Made by a program: the position numbers and the translations under genes. This document shows positions 34,807-43,844 of a stretch of DNA of 64,000 nucleotides, one piece after another. Under the pieces are notes generated by a model. The model was not told the DNA's origin and did not search any database. It saw nothing but the letters and a program-made list of their open reading frames with translations. The stretch is from Rhodocyclaceae bacterium (GTDB taxonomy: Bacteria; Pseudomonadota; Gammaproteobacteria; Burkholderiales; Rhodocyclaceae), in contig JADKHX010000006.1 of assembly GCA_016721505.1 (NCBI GenBank), forward strand, positions 277,970 to 341,969, in the 5' to 3' direction. How positions within the stretch are numbered: position 1 is the first letter of the stretch; every line of letters starts with the position of its first letter.

Positions 34807-35952
34807 CTAGCTTTTCCCGAGCGCGGAAGCATTCATCAGACTGATAAATCGATCAAACAAATAAGCCACATCGTGCGGACCCGGGCTGGCTTCGGGGTGG
34901 CCTTGAAAACAAAACGCCGGTTTGTCGGTCCATGCCAAGCCCTGCAAGCTACCGTCAAATAAAGATACGTGGGTCACCCGCAGATTGGCGGGCAAAGTCG
35001 CCGGATCGACGGCGAAGCCGTGATTTTGACTGGTGATCATCACCTTACCGGAATCCAGATCTTTCACCGGATGATTTGCGCCGTGATGACCAAATTTCAT
35101 TTTCAAGGTCTTCGCACCTGCTGCCAGTCCCATCAATTGATGACCCAGACAAATGCCAAAAGTGGGAATGCCGATTTTCAAGAATTCTTGAATTGCTGCA
35201 ATCGCGTAATCGCATGGCTCGGGATCGCCCGGGCCATTGGAGAGGAATATTCCGTCAGGCATGAGCTTCATCACCTCGGCCGCCGAAGTAGTTGCAGGAA
35301 CCACCGTTAAACGACAGCCGCGCGAAACCAAAGAGCGCAAGATATTTCGCTTGATACCAAAGTCATAAGCGACGACATGAAAACGTGGCGCGGCTTTTTT
35401 AGAATATCCGGCGCCGAGTTCCCATTCGCCCTCTGTCCATTCGTATGCCGATGTTGTGGTGACTACCTTCGCCAAATCCATCCCGGCCAAGCCTGCAAAG
35501 CCTTGTGCTTGCGCTACCGCACCTGCGGTGTCAAGATTGTCGCCAGTCATCAGGCAACCGCCTTGTGCGCCTTTGTCACGCAGAATGCGCGTTAATTTGC
35601 GGGTGTCGATATCGGCAATGCCAAGAACGTTTTGCGCCCGCAAAAACTCATCCAGCGTTTGTTCGCTGCGGAAATTTGATAACAACAAAGGCAAATCACG
35701 GATCACCAATCCGGCGGCATGTACGCGCGTAGATTCGTAGTCTTCGGTATTGATGCCGTAGTTGCCGATATGCGGATAAGTCAGCGTGACTATCTGGCGG
35801 CAATACGAGGGATCGGTGAGGATTTCCTGATAGCCCGTCATCGCCGTGTTGAACACGACTTCACCGACACTGCTGCCATTTGCCCCGATACCCTTACCAT
35901 GAAAAACAGTGCCATCGGCCAAAGCTAGAAGGGCGGATGGGAACTGGGGCAC
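34807..35952 (-). CDS. carA: Carbamoyl-phosphate synthase small subunit
   Basis: Glutaminase subunit feeding ammonia to CarB. N-terminal CPSase_sm domain (GEVVFNTAMTGYQEILTDPSYCRQIV) and class I amidotransferase domain with nucleophile Cys in FGICLGHQLMGLA and His in CFQGHPEASPGP. The start is GTG at 35952, with GGAGT ten bases upstream, giving 381 residues (E. coli 382); the longer frame to 36042 adds 30 unrelated residues. Confidence 0.96.
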   Translation of the reverse strand: MPQFPSALLALADGTVFHGKGIGANGSSVGEVVFNTAMTGYQEILTDPSYCRQIVTLTYPHIGNYGINTEDYESTRVHAAGLVIRDLPLLLSNFRSEQTLDEFLRAQNVLGIADIDTRKLTRILRDKGAQGGCLMTGDNLDTAGAVAQAQGFAGLAGMDLAKVVTTTSAYEWTEGEWELGAGYSKKAAPRFHVVAYDFGIKRNILRSLVSRGCRLTVVPATTSAAEVMKLMPDGIFLSNGPGDPEPCDYAIAAIQEFLKIGIPTFGICLGHQLMGLAAGAKTLKMKFGHHGANHPVKDLDSGKVMITSQNHGFAVDPATLPANLRVTHVSLFDGSLQGLAWTDKPAFCFQGHPEASPGPHDVAYLFDRFISLMNASALGKS

Positions 35953-36108
35953 GATAGGACTCCACTGGTTAGGGCTGGCGACTTTTGGCCTCTCGAGCAA
36001 TGCGGCGTTACAAAAATTTCTGCTCTCGGCCAAACCCTTCAATTATATCCGCTAAGCCAGCCGCCCGCTAGTGTTTGCGTGCGGTTTTGCGTGCAAATTT
36101 GCTTGCAC

Positions 36109-36915
36109 TCAGCGCAGTCCGAGCACGTCTTGCATGTCAAACAAGCCAGACGACTTGCCCTGCATAAATCGGCCGGCGCGCAGCGCGCCTTGTGCGTAGG
36201 GCATACGGCTGCCCGACTTGTGCGTAATCTCGATACGCTCGCCGATGCCGGCGAACAAAACGGTGTGATCACCAACGATGTCGCCACCACGCACCGTTGA
36301 AAATCCTATTTGCTTTGCTGGTCGCGCGCCAGTGTGGCCTTCGCGGCCATACACGGCGCATTCGCTTAAATCTCGTCCCAGCGCGTTGGCCACCACTTCA
36401 CCCATCCGCAACGCAGTACCGGAGGGTGCGTCGACCTTGTGGTGGTGATGCGCTTCGATAACTTCAACGTCGTAGCCTTCATTCAGAATTCGTGCGGCGA
36501 CATCGAGTAATTTGAATACCGCATTGACACCGACCGACATATTCGGCGCGAACACAATTGGAATGTCTGTCGCCGCCGCCACTATTGCAGCTTTGCCCGC
36601 TGCCTCAAAGCCGGTGGTGCCAATCACCATGCTCAGTTGGTGCTGGCGACACGCCGTCAAGTGACGCAATGCGCCTTCGGGGCGGGTGAAATCAATCAGG
36701 CAATCCGCTTGCGCGAGTGCCGCATCAATGTCGTCGGTGATTTTTACGCCGCAAGATGCTCCAATCAGCTCTCCGGCATCTTTGCCGATGAGCGGGTTGC
36801 CGCTTTGCTCCAGTGCCGCAACTAACCGCGCGGTGCTATCCGCTGCGATCGCTTCTATCAGCGTGCGCCCCATGCGGCCGGCGCTGCCCGCGATGGCATA
36901 GCGAATAACCGTCAT
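36109..36915 (-). CDS. dapB: 4-hydroxy-tetrahydrodipicolinate reductase DapB
   Basis: NAD(P)H-dependent step of the diaminopimelate/lysine pathway. N-terminal AIAGSAGRMGRTL, LIDFTRPEGALRHL, VIGTTGF, catalytic EAHHHHKVDAPSGTALRMGE and GREGHTGARP. The start at 36915 (MTVIRYAIAG) gives 268 residues. Residues TACRQHQLS just before MVIGTTGF lie on a copy of the dispersed repeat; E. coli has AFCRQHGKG there, so the length is unchanged. The start is one base from the bamE stop. Confidence 0.97.
   Translation of the reverse strand: MTVIRYAIAGSAGRMGRTLIEAIAADSTARLVAALEQSGNPLIGKDAGELIGASCGVKITDDIDAALAQADCLIDFTRPEGALRHLTACRQHQLSMVIGTTGFEAAGKAAIVAAATDIPIVFAPNMSVGVNAVFKLLDVAARILNEGYDVEVIEAHHHHKVDAPSGTALRMGEVVANALGRDLSECAVYGREGHTGARPAKQIGFSTVRGGDIVGDHTVLFAGIGERIEITHKSGSRMPYAQGALRAGRFMQGKSSGLFDMQDVLGLR
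36632..36660 (-). repeat. Dispersed repeat copy j, in frame inside dapB
   Basis: Read on the minus strand: GACGGCGTGTCG then CCAGCACCAACTGAG, almost a full consensus. It encodes TACRQHQLS next to the conserved VIGTTGF of DapB. Confidence 0.88.
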
Positions 36916-36916
36916 G

Positions 36917-37354
36917 CTATTTTTTGTCGCTCTGCGTAACTGGCGTTGGCGCGTCGGGATTGACGATCTCAATCACACGAGTCGCGGGGGCATCGGTTTC
37001 CGCTCCGGTAGTCCCTGGACTAGCGACTACATCACCGGCTACGCGGGTCAATTTATTGTCTTGAAAAAAAACTGTCAGGCGGCGGTCAAACGTTTCACCA
37101 CTGCCACGAGCAAATCGATAGACATAGTCCCAGCGATCGGCGTGAAACGGGTCGGCAACCAAGGGAGAGCCAAGAATAAAGCGGACTTGATCGCGGGTTT
37201 GGCCGGGTTTCAATTGCGCGACCATCTGTTGCGAAACAAAGTTGCCTTGGCGGACATCAATCTTCCACGGACTGATCAAGGCATTGACATTGACATCAGG
37301 AATGCTGCCGCAGGCGGCGAGCACTGGAAGTAGCGCAAGCAAATATCGTTTCAT
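36917..37354 (-). CDS. bamE: Outer-membrane assembly lipoprotein BamE
   Basis: Lipoprotein of the BAM complex that inserts outer-membrane beta-barrels. Lipoprotein signal MKRYLLALLPVLAAC, then the SmpA/OmlA fold with NFVSQQMVAQLKPGQTRDQVRFILGSPLVADPFHADRWDYVY. 145 residues with a disordered Thr/Pro-rich tail. The start at 37354 was chosen over the frame start seven codons earlier because of the signal peptide. Divergent from fur, as in many betaproteobacteria. Confidence 0.95.
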   Translation of the reverse strand: MKRYLLALLPVLAACGSIPDVNVNALISPWKIDVRQGNFVSQQMVAQLKPGQTRDQVRFILGSPLVADPFHADRWDYVYRFARGSGETFDRRLTVFFQDNKLTRVAGDVVASPGTTGAETDAPATRVIEIVNPDAPTPVTQSDKK

Positions 37355-37600
37355 GGGGTTTCCATCGTGGAGCACAGCAAATTGGGAAAGCAGCGCTGGA
37401 GAGGCAATTTATCAACCTCAAACGGTAGGCAAAACTCGCGTCGCCCAGCCGAGTGAATGAGTGCAATTGAGTTCCCAAACATAAGGCGAGACTATATCAT
37501 AGGGGTGCTGGATTCGGCTGTTCGGCACGGTGTTTCTCGGATGATTTTCAACTCGTTACACACTTGCGCCATATCGCCAATCACCTTCACGGAATCTGCC

Positions 37601-38047
37601 ATGCCCAATTCTGAAGACCTCAAAAGCAGCGGCCTGAAAGCCACCGCCCCACGCCTGAAAATCCTCGAGCTATTTCACAAAACACAGCAAGCAGGCAGTA
37701 ATCGGCACATGACCGCCGAAGATGTATATCGGCTGTTACTGGCCGAAAATATGGATGTGGGACTCGCCACCGTGTATCGCGTGCTGACACAGTTTGAGCA
37801 GGCGGGTTTATTGCAACGTCATCATTTTGAATCTGGTAAATCGATTTTTGAACTCAACGAAGGTAGTCATCACGATCATTTGGTTTGCTTGCAATGCGGT
37901 CGGGTCGAAGAGTTTTATGACCCGCAAATCGAACAGCGACAAATTCGCGTTGCGCAAGAGCGCGGTTTTGCGGTGAATGACCACGCGCTCTATCTCTACG
38001 CAGATTGCATCAAGAAGGATTGCCCGCACGCGAAGTTGGCACGTTGA
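37601..38047 (+). CDS. fur: Ferric uptake regulator Fur
   Basis: Iron-dependent repressor. Winged helix with TAPRLKILELF and VGLATVYRVLTQFEQAGLLQRHHF, then the metal-binding dimerisation domain with HHDHLVCLQCGRVEEF and the C-terminal CIKKDCPH. 148 residues, same as E. coli. The start at 37601 (MPNSEDLKSSGLKATAPR) is preceded by ACGGAA; the longer frame covers the promoter region shared with bamE. The stop overlaps the next start by one base (TGATG). Confidence 0.97.
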   Translation: MPNSEDLKSSGLKATAPRLKILELFHKTQQAGSNRHMTAEDVYRLLLAENMDVGLATVYRVLTQFEQAGLLQRHHFESGKSIFELNEGSHHDHLVCLQCGRVEEFYDPQIEQRQIRVAQERGFAVNDHALYLYADCIKKDCPHAKLAR

Positions 38048-38619
38048 TGGAAGCTTTGCTGACGTCGTTCAGCTTGGTCGCGATTGCGGAAATTGGCGAC
38101 AAGACACAACTACTTTCCTTTGTTCTCGCTGCGCGCTTGCGCGCGCCACTGCCTATCATCGCGGGAATCTTCGTTGCCACGATTTTCAATCACGCGCTGG
38201 CTGGAAGTGTCGGCGTTTGGCTGGCGCAGCTCATTTCGCCGCAATGGCTGCCATGGATTACTGGCAGCGTCTTCATTGCTTTTGGGTTATGGACCTTGAA
38301 ACCCGATACCTTGGATGACGAGCCTAAATTACATCCGGCAGGTGCGTTTGTCACTACCGTTATTGCATTTTTCATCGCTGAAATGGGCGACAAAACGCAG
38401 CTTGCCACTATCGCTCTCGGCGCGCAGTTTCATGGCGCCTTACTGGCCGTGGTCGTTGGTACAACGCTAGGCATGCTGCTGGCCAACATTCCGGCGGTCA
38501 TCATTGGCGATCGCCTCGCTACACGTTTGCCGCTCAAACAAATTCGTTGGTTTGCTGCCGCTTTGTTCATCGTCACTGGCGTAATTACTATTCTCAATTC
38601 GAGCGCAATGGCGGGATAA
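38047..38619 (+). CDS. GDT1/TMEM165 family (UPF0016) cation transporter
   Basis: A 190-residue membrane protein with two homologous halves, each with the family motif ExGDKTQ (AEIGDKTQLLSF and AEMGDKTQLATI). Members export Mn2+ or exchange Ca2+/Mn2+ for H+. Translationally coupled to fur through a TGATG overlap, which fits a metal-homeostasis role, most likely manganese (inference). Confidence 0.92.
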   Translation: MEALLTSFSLVAIAEIGDKTQLLSFVLAARLRAPLPIIAGIFVATIFNHALAGSVGVWLAQLISPQWLPWITGSVFIAFGLWTLKPDTLDDEPKLHPAGAFVTTVIAFFIAEMGDKTQLATIALGAQFHGALLAVVVGTTLGMLLANIPAVIIGDRLATRLPLKQIRWFAAALFIVTGVITILNSSAMAG

Positions 38620-38623
38620 CTTA

Positions 38624-38642
38624 ATGAGCACAGCTTGCTCAT
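38624..38642. terminator. Hairpin between convergent genes
   Basis: ATGAGCA-CAGCT-TGCTCAT, a perfect seven-base-pair stem directly between the 3' ends of the GDT1 gene and the ClC gene. Probable shared terminator, though it lacks a T run. Confidence 0.55.
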
Positions 38643-38651
38643 AAGACCTTG

Positions 38652-40019
38652 CTATGGCGGTGCTTTTTCCTCGCTGGATACGATGACAGTTTGCCGCCTA
38701 AGTTTTTTCAACATATTCGTGGCGAGAACGGCATACAAAGGCCCACTGAGCATTTTTGATATCGCGGAAGCAAGCAAGGCAGTCGCCATCAAGCCCATGA
38801 TCATCGGATAGCCATCCACCATTTCCATCACGATGATGATGGCCGTCAAAGGTGCTTGGGTCGCAGCGGCCAGAAAGCCTGTCATACAGAACACAAGAAT
38901 CATTTGCGATGGCGCATAGTCATTCAACAGCAAGTCCAAATCATGTCCGATTCCCGCGCCTATCGCCAGCGAAGGTGCAAAGATGCCGCCTGGCAAACCG
39001 CTGAGATAGGAGATCAGCGTCGCGATCAATTTGGCCGGACCAAAATACCAAGGAAAATCGCTTTGGTCATCGGTCAGCAGGATCAGCGTTTCTTTGTAAC
39101 CAGTGCCATAGGTGAGTCCGCCGCAGGCCCAGCCAATGGCAGCAATCAACATGCCGCATGCCGCTGCAAAAAAATAAGGATGTGCCTCGCGCCACTTACC
39201 CAGCGCGGTGTTCCAGCTGGATGCGGAAAGTATCAAGCTGCGCGAAAACGCGCCACCCAGCAGGCCCGTGGTGATACTGCAAAGTATCACCATCTCTATC
39301 GCCGTGGCCGCCGACGTAGTCACGTGCATCTCACCAAAATAACTATGGTTGCCAATGACTGCCCGCGCTACCAAACCAGCCAGCATGATTGCGGTGATGA
39401 TTAGTCCGCTAACGCGCGACTCGACTTCTCGATTGAGTTCTTCAATGGCAAAAACGATGCCAGCCAACGGCGTGTTAAACGCCGCAGCGATGCCGGCACC
39501 ACCACCAACGACCAACAGATAATTGCGCTTGATGTGTATTGCGCGCGGCAAAAAGCGCGACATGGCCGCCATGATGGAGGCACCCACCTGCACCGTAGGA
39601 CCCTCGCGGCCAAAAGAAAATCCTGCGCCTATCGCCGTCACGCCAAGCAATATCTTGCCAACTGCCAGACGCAGTGAAACCAGTGGCGGCCACTGATCGT
39701 CTGGTCGTCGTTGCAGTTCAGCCATGACTTGCGGGATTCCGCTGCCAGCGCTGCCGGGGAAATATTGTCGCGTCACCCACACAGCAATCAAGCCCACCAG
39801 TGGCGCGCTAACGAAAGGCAGCCACGGATAAAGCGTGAGATTGTTTTGGAACTGCGTTTGCGCCCAATCAGTCAGTTCGGCAAACAACACTGCCACCAAA
39901 CCCACCACGACCGCGCCGACCCAAAACAGCGCGCGGGCGGAAAAGTGGCGCAACAGCACCACACTGCGTTTGCGCTGTTGCGCAGAAAAATTAATTTTCA
40001 AGGGCAAATCCGTCGCCAA
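38652..40019 (-). CDS. ClC-family chloride channel/transporter
   Basis: A 455-residue ClC protein. Signature motifs: GSAGSGIPQV (anion-binding Ser), GREGP with the gating glutamate, and GGIFAPSLAIGAG. No C-terminal CBS domains. Proton-coupling glutamate assignment needs an alignment, so channel versus antiporter is open. Possible role in acid resistance or chloride homeostasis. The next gene upstream ends six bases before it on the same strand. Confidence 0.93.
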   Translation of the reverse strand: MATDLPLKINFSAQQRKRSVVLLRHFSARALFWVGAVVVGLVAVLFAELTDWAQTQFQNNLTLYPWLPFVSAPLVGLIAVWVTRQYFPGSAGSGIPQVMAELQRRPDDQWPPLVSLRLAVGKILLGVTAIGAGFSFGREGPTVQVGASIMAAMSRFLPRAIHIKRNYLLVVGGGAGIAAAFNTPLAGIVFAIEELNREVESRVSGLIITAIMLAGLVARAVIGNHSYFGEMHVTTSAATAIEMVILCSITTGLLGGAFSRSLILSASSWNTALGKWREAHPYFFAAACGMLIAAIGWACGGLTYGTGYKETLILLTDDQSDFPWYFGPAKLIATLISYLSGLPGGIFAPSLAIGAGIGHDLDLLLNDYAPSQMILVFCMTGFLAAATQAPLTAIIIVMEMVDGYPMIMGLMATALLASAISKMLSGPLYAVLATNMLKKLRRQTVIVSSEEKAPP

Positions 40020-40025
40020 ATAGCG

Positions 40026-40910
40026 TCAGTGCCAACACGTCAACTTGGCCATGCGCATGAATCGTTGCGGATCAGGAACAAAAACATGCCATTCCGAATC
40101 CTTCAAGCTAAAGCGCACTGGCATTGCCTCAAAGCGCGGCGTCGGATCATCGTCCAGACGTTGCACCAGCAGCACAATATCAAAGCCTTCACCGGCGTTG
40201 CCATGCCAGCCTTTGAAGAATGGAATGATGCGTTGTCGCACGCCGCCATCAAGGTGACTCTGACATTGCAAATCAATGCTATATCCATTCTCGCTTAAGG
40301 TCGCGGCAAGAATACTGAACGGTGAACTCAACCCATTGTTCATCAGTGCAAGCAGCTTTTGATCGGGAGAAATGCTTGCCAATTCCGGCTTGGTGCGCAT
40401 GAATATCGCCGTGCCTTTTTCCGGATTGACTAGATAGAACCCTTTGGGGTCAAAGCTGCCAAACGCATCAACCTTTTGATAGCCGGAAATTCCAATTGGT
40501 CCGGCATACACGAAAGTCTCTCCCATCCCATCGCGAAACTTCAAAGGTTTCCCTTTTGCCGATCCAAGCTGCAATAAATTTCCCGCACGACTGACACGTT
40601 TTCGGTTTACAGAGATCAAGGCACTGTCTTTGGCTGGACCAACCGACAACACATCAGGATCGCCCACTCGCTTGGACGAAGCAGACAGAATCCGGTCTAT
40701 CACGTCCATGCTGTTGTCCAGCGCTTCGAACGTAATTTTCCGCGTCGTCGAGCGCGTGGTAGCGATTAACGCGCGTGAAAAATCCTCAGCTTTCGGGCTT
40801 ATCGACGGTAGCGCAGTTTTGATTGCACCGGCGGCGACGCTATTCGAAAAAATAGCCAGCGGTACAAGCATTGCGCAAGCAAAAAGTCTCGCCCAACTGG
40901 GTTGTCGCAT
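40026..40910 (-). CDS. Secreted/periplasmic protein, unknown function
   Basis: A 294-residue protein with a clear signal peptide (WARLFACAMLVPLAIFSNSVAA) from the ATG at 40910; a GTG at 40949 is possible. The mature part is soluble and mostly beta, with GETFVYAGPIGISGYQKV and FDPKGFYLVNPEKGTAIF. One C-terminal and one internal cysteine (LQCQSHL, LTCWH) may form a disulfide. I recognise no family. It lies just upstream of the ClC gene on the same strand. Confidence 0.75.
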   Translation of the reverse strand: MRQPSWARLFACAMLVPLAIFSNSVAAGAIKTALPSISPKAEDFSRALIATTRSTTRKITFEALDNSMDVIDRILSASSKRVGDPDVLSVGPAKDSALISVNRKRVSRAGNLLQLGSAKGKPLKFRDGMGETFVYAGPIGISGYQKVDAFGSFDPKGFYLVNPEKGTAIFMRTKPELASISPDQKLLALMNNGLSSPFSILAATLSENGYSIDLQCQSHLDGGVRQRIIPFFKGWHGNAGEGFDIVLLVQRLDDDPTPRFEAMPVRFSLKDSEWHVFVPDPQRFMRMAKLTCWH

Positions 40911-40949
40911 AGGGAAAGTACGAGCAGAAATCGGCAAGGAATTTGTCAC

Positions 40950-41429
40950 TTACGCGAACCAGTCTGAAAGGCGCAATGCTACTTCAAAAATGCTGTTTTC
41001 CCAGCAGCAAACAGCTCACCTTTATGCTCAGCGTGGAATCACCACGCAATTCGCCGGTTGGTGGTGGAATGACCCGTTCATCGCCCACAGGCTATAAAGT
41101 CTATCGCCCCGAATGCGTAAGCGTTTTCCATTTCCCAAATGCCGCCGCAGTTCCCTTACGGCATAATCAAACGAAGGCAATTGTTCTGTCCTTGAATGCA
41201 TATCAATTGATGGCTCATCGCTAATGCTATGGCACACCAGTATTGCTACAAAGGACCGTGACTTTAACTTAGTTGAATAGCCCTCGCTCGAAGACAAATT
41301 TTGATTCGTTATTGCCATTGAACCTGTAACGCCAATCGCCGATAAGGCATCGCTGCCTGTCAAACACTTCCGTGTCAGTAGATAGACACTATTCGTTAGA
41401 TGCCTCAGTTGCATCCATTGGGGAAAATC
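40950..41429. other. 480 bases with no convincing gene
   Basis: Frames on both strands here (for example 41028-41414 minus) have no recognisable domain or ribosome site. The stretch holds a degenerate repeat copy (41050-41076) and presumably the promoters of the leftward secreted-protein gene and the rightward cupin gene. Confidence 0.6.
41050..41076 (-). repeat. Degenerate dispersed repeat copy k
   Basis: On the plus strand TTCGCCGGTTGGTGGTGGAA, against the reverse consensus TTCGCCAGTTGGTGCTGGTA: three substitutions plus changes in the outer block. Probably a decayed copy. Confidence 0.5.
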
Positions 41430-41954
41430 ATGAGTCCACGCCCGCCATTCATCATTTCGACCAGCGAGTTACCAGAGTACAGTCATGTCTATCCACAAAG
41501 CGAAGAGGCCATGGGCGCTGCTCGCAGCATTGGCACCGCCGCAGGTCTGGTTCGCCTTGGAATCAATCTCCAGCGCCTATCGCCCGGCCAGCGTTCTTCG
41601 TGGCCTCATGCCGAATCGGATGAGGAGGAGTTCATCTATGTCATCGAGGGTGAGGTTGATGCCTGGATCGACGGACACATTCATCCCATGACGGCCGGTG
41701 ATTTCGCGGCATTCCCCGCCGGCACAGGAATATGTCACTGCTTCATCAATAATTCTGCGGCAGAGGCCCTGCTCTTGGTTGGCGGCGAAGCCGCGAAACT
41801 CAGCAACCGCATTGTCTATCCACTGAACCCATCACGCCGCACAGACCTCAAGGCAAGCGATTGGTGGCATGATGCCCCAGCAAGAAATCTCGGCGATCAT
41901 GATGGACTTCCAGACCAACTACGCAGTGCGAAACACTCAAGCGATGCTACCTAG
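41430..41954 (+). CDS. Cupin-domain protein
   Basis: A single-domain cupin (start MSPRPPFIISTSELP at 41430). The two barrel motifs are PHAESDEEEFIYVIEGEVDAWIDG and PAGTGICHCFINNS, with His, Glu and His as likely metal ligands. Proteins of this type are often sugar-binding or enzyme-like, or are regulatory partners; no function can be assigned. It stands alone on the plus strand between leftward genes. Confidence 0.85.
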   Translation: MSPRPPFIISTSELPEYSHVYPQSEEAMGAARSIGTAAGLVRLGINLQRLSPGQRSSWPHAESDEEEFIYVIEGEVDAWIDGHIHPMTAGDFAAFPAGTGICHCFINNSAAEALLLVGGEAAKLSNRIVYPLNPSRRTDLKASDWWHDAPARNLGDHDGLPDQLRSAKHSSDAT

Positions 41955-42006
41955 CGAACAAGCTGAGATCGCACAAGCGAAGTGCCGCCACGACTCAGCC
42001 TAGCTT

Positions 42007-42033
42007 GCCAGTTGGTGCTGGTAACACGCCGTC
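42007..42033 (-). repeat. Dispersed repeat copy l
   Basis: Read on the minus strand: GACGGCGTGTTA then CCAGCACCAACTGGCA, near-perfect consensus. It lies between the convergent cupin and propeller-type genes, eight bases from the end of the latter, where it could also serve as a 3' hairpin. Confidence 0.9.
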
Positions 42034-42040
42034 AAAAGCC

Positions 42041-43291
42041 CTACGCCACAAACACCCGCGCCAGTCGATCAAACGTTGTCCAGTAAAAATCGCGCCCCCA
42101 ACCAACGCTGGGAAACACCACACCCTGACTGATTCCGCCGATGCGGGTTCGGGCGATTTCTGTTCCGGTATCGATATTCAGCACCACTACCTCTTCGCCA
42201 TTTTTTTGATAGTCGTTGGTCACTAATTCGCCGCTGTCAGGATACAGAATCATGTGGCTGGCGCAGCCAAATTCTTGCTTGCTCCAAAGCTTGGTCAGCG
42301 CGTGCGACTCTGGGTTGAACGCCCAAGCTTGTATGGTGCGATTGGCCGAGTCGTAGGCGACTACTATGTTGCGCTTTAGGTCGATGAGCGGCGGGTTGGT
42401 AATGCTGCCGCCGTTGATGCCGCTAATAGGAATAATTTGCGCGTCGTTCGAGTCTGCGATAGCCACGCGGATCAAGTTGTTCGGTGTTGGATTCACACCG
42501 TTGCCTATCATTTTGACCATGTAGGAGTGCTTGCCGTTGTCCATGAACCAGACGTTGCTGCCGTCGATCACAGCATCCCAGCCGTAGGTTTGTGTGGTGT
42601 CGCCGACATAGTCGAATCGCCAGCTTGGATCGAACTGCAAAGTCGATAATTCTGCATTCCAGTGATAGCGAAAAACTGATTTCACACCGACTACATAGAC
42701 CGTGTTGCCGACGGCCGAAAGTCGCGCAATGCTCGGCTCTGGACAGGCAATCGGTGTGCACGCTGCTTGCATTTTTTCTGAATCAATTACGGAGAGCGTC
42801 GAGTTTCCGCTGTCGGATAAATCCTTGGTGATCAGTAAACCGTTTTCCAAAAGAACAAATGAGTTGTACGGGCGATTAATCGGCAACTTGAACGTCACGA
42901 TCAATTCGCATGAACGATTAAGACGATGCACATAGCGACCATAGACGACATACAAATCACCATTGCGATGCACGGCGATGCCACCGGGCCACGCAGGGCC
43001 GCCGGGTAATCGTGGCGATTTGCAAATAGTTTTCAGGCTCTGCGCATCAATGCGTTCAACGCAACAGGTGGTCGGCAATCCAAGCTTGGATCGCAACATG
43101 GTGTGCGTGAGTAAAAAAACTTCGCCGGGGGCGCCGAGCACGGTCATCGTACCCATGTGAATTTTTCGAACTACTGCGCTCAAATTCTCGTTGCGCTGAA
43201 TGCTCAATCCGCTGCCCGATAGCGGTGCAGAAAGCCGCGCCGCGCCGCCATCTTCTGCAGGCCACGGACTTTGAAAAAGGGGCGATGTCAT
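42041..43291 (-). CDS. Beta-propeller-like protein, unknown function
   Basis: A 416-residue protein rich in repeated beta segments: GGIAVHRNGDLYVVYGRYVHRL, NGLLITKDLS, VGNTVYVVGVKSVFRYHW, DGSNVWFMDNGKHSYMV, RNIVVAYDSANRTIQAWAFNP. The pattern is that of a six- or seven-bladed propeller such as the SMP-30/NHL or quinoprotein types, but I see no decisive motif. No signal peptide. It begins four bases after the DUF1254-like gene, so these form a leftward operon. Confidence 0.75.
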   Translation of the reverse strand: MTSPLFQSPWPAEDGGAARLSAPLSGSGLSIQRNENLSAVVRKIHMGTMTVLGAPGEVFLLTHTMLRSKLGLPTTCCVERIDAQSLKTICKSPRLPGGPAWPGGIAVHRNGDLYVVYGRYVHRLNRSCELIVTFKLPINRPYNSFVLLENGLLITKDLSDSGNSTLSVIDSEKMQAACTPIACPEPSIARLSAVGNTVYVVGVKSVFRYHWNAELSTLQFDPSWRFDYVGDTTQTYGWDAVIDGSNVWFMDNGKHSYMVKMIGNGVNPTPNNLIRVAIADSNDAQIIPISGINGGSITNPPLIDLKRNIVVAYDSANRTIQAWAFNPESHALTKLWSKQEFGCASHMILYPDSGELVTNDYQKNGEEVVVLNIDTGTEIARTRIGGISQGVVFPSVGWGRDFYWTTFDRLARVFVA

Positions 43292-43295
43292 CTGC

Positions 43296-43844
43296 CTAGC
43301 CTGCCGCGCAGCGCAAAGTGCGTCGTGCCGGTTCAACCACGGATTTTTCTGTCTGGTAGTTTCCGGTTAACACGCGCATCAACAAAAATCCTTGCGTCGA
43401 AGGTGATCTGACCAGTTTGCTGCCTGCGGGCACAGTGCTTGAATTTGCATCCGCCGCGCTTAGCCACAAGTCGACCTGAGCATCACCTGCCTGCTTGTCA
43501 TTGATCACAAAAAAATTGTCGCTATTCGCGGCGTATAGCGCGATCGACCAGTAGCTTTTGAGCTGCGGATTAGCCGTCACACGGACCGGCCCCTGGCTCA
43601 AATCAAACACGCACATCGAATACAGCATATCCGGACTGGGCATCACCACGTCACGCGAAGCGGCGGTCACGGGCGCAGAAAACGCGGCGTTGTTGCGCAT
43701 GTTGAGTGCTTGCGAGCGTGAACCGTTCATCAAAATCTGCATAATGAGCCGTGGCGCGGCCCAGATGGTCAGCAGATGAATAGCGACCACAGCAACGAGG
43801 AAAACACACACCGAAACCATGCGGCGAGTTGTGCTGCTACTCAT
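43296..43844 (-). CDS. DUF1254-type membrane-anchored protein
   Basis: An N-terminal membrane helix (VSVCVFLVAVVAIHLLTIW) followed by a domain with VVMPSPDMLYSMCVFDLSQGPVRV and SYWSIALYAANSDNFFVIND, typical of DUF1254. In many bacteria DUF1254 and DUF1214 are fused in one protein; here DUF1214 is a separate gene immediately upstream, overlapping by 4 bases. Function unknown. Confidence 0.82.
   Translation of the reverse strand: MSSSTTRRMVSVCVFLVAVVAIHLLTIWAAPRLIMQILMNGSRSQALNMRNNAAFSAPVTAASRDVVMPSPDMLYSMCVFDLSQGPVRVTANPQLKSYWSIALYAANSDNFFVINDKQAGDAQVDLWLSAADANSSTVPAGSKLVRSPSTQGFLLMRVLTGNYQTEKSVVEPARRTLRCAAG

Noticed and set aside
35952..36042. Longer carA start at 36042
   Set aside because: The 30 extra residues are not CarA-like, and GTG 35952 has a good ribosome site and the normal family N-terminus.
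39468..39486. AACGGCGTGTTAAACGCC as the left block of the repeat
   Set aside because: It lies in the ClC gene, lacks the right block, and encodes conserved residues of the channel.
41028..41414. Minus-strand frame of 128 residues
   Set aside because: No family resemblance, no ribosome site, and it covers a degenerate repeat copy and the likely promoter region.
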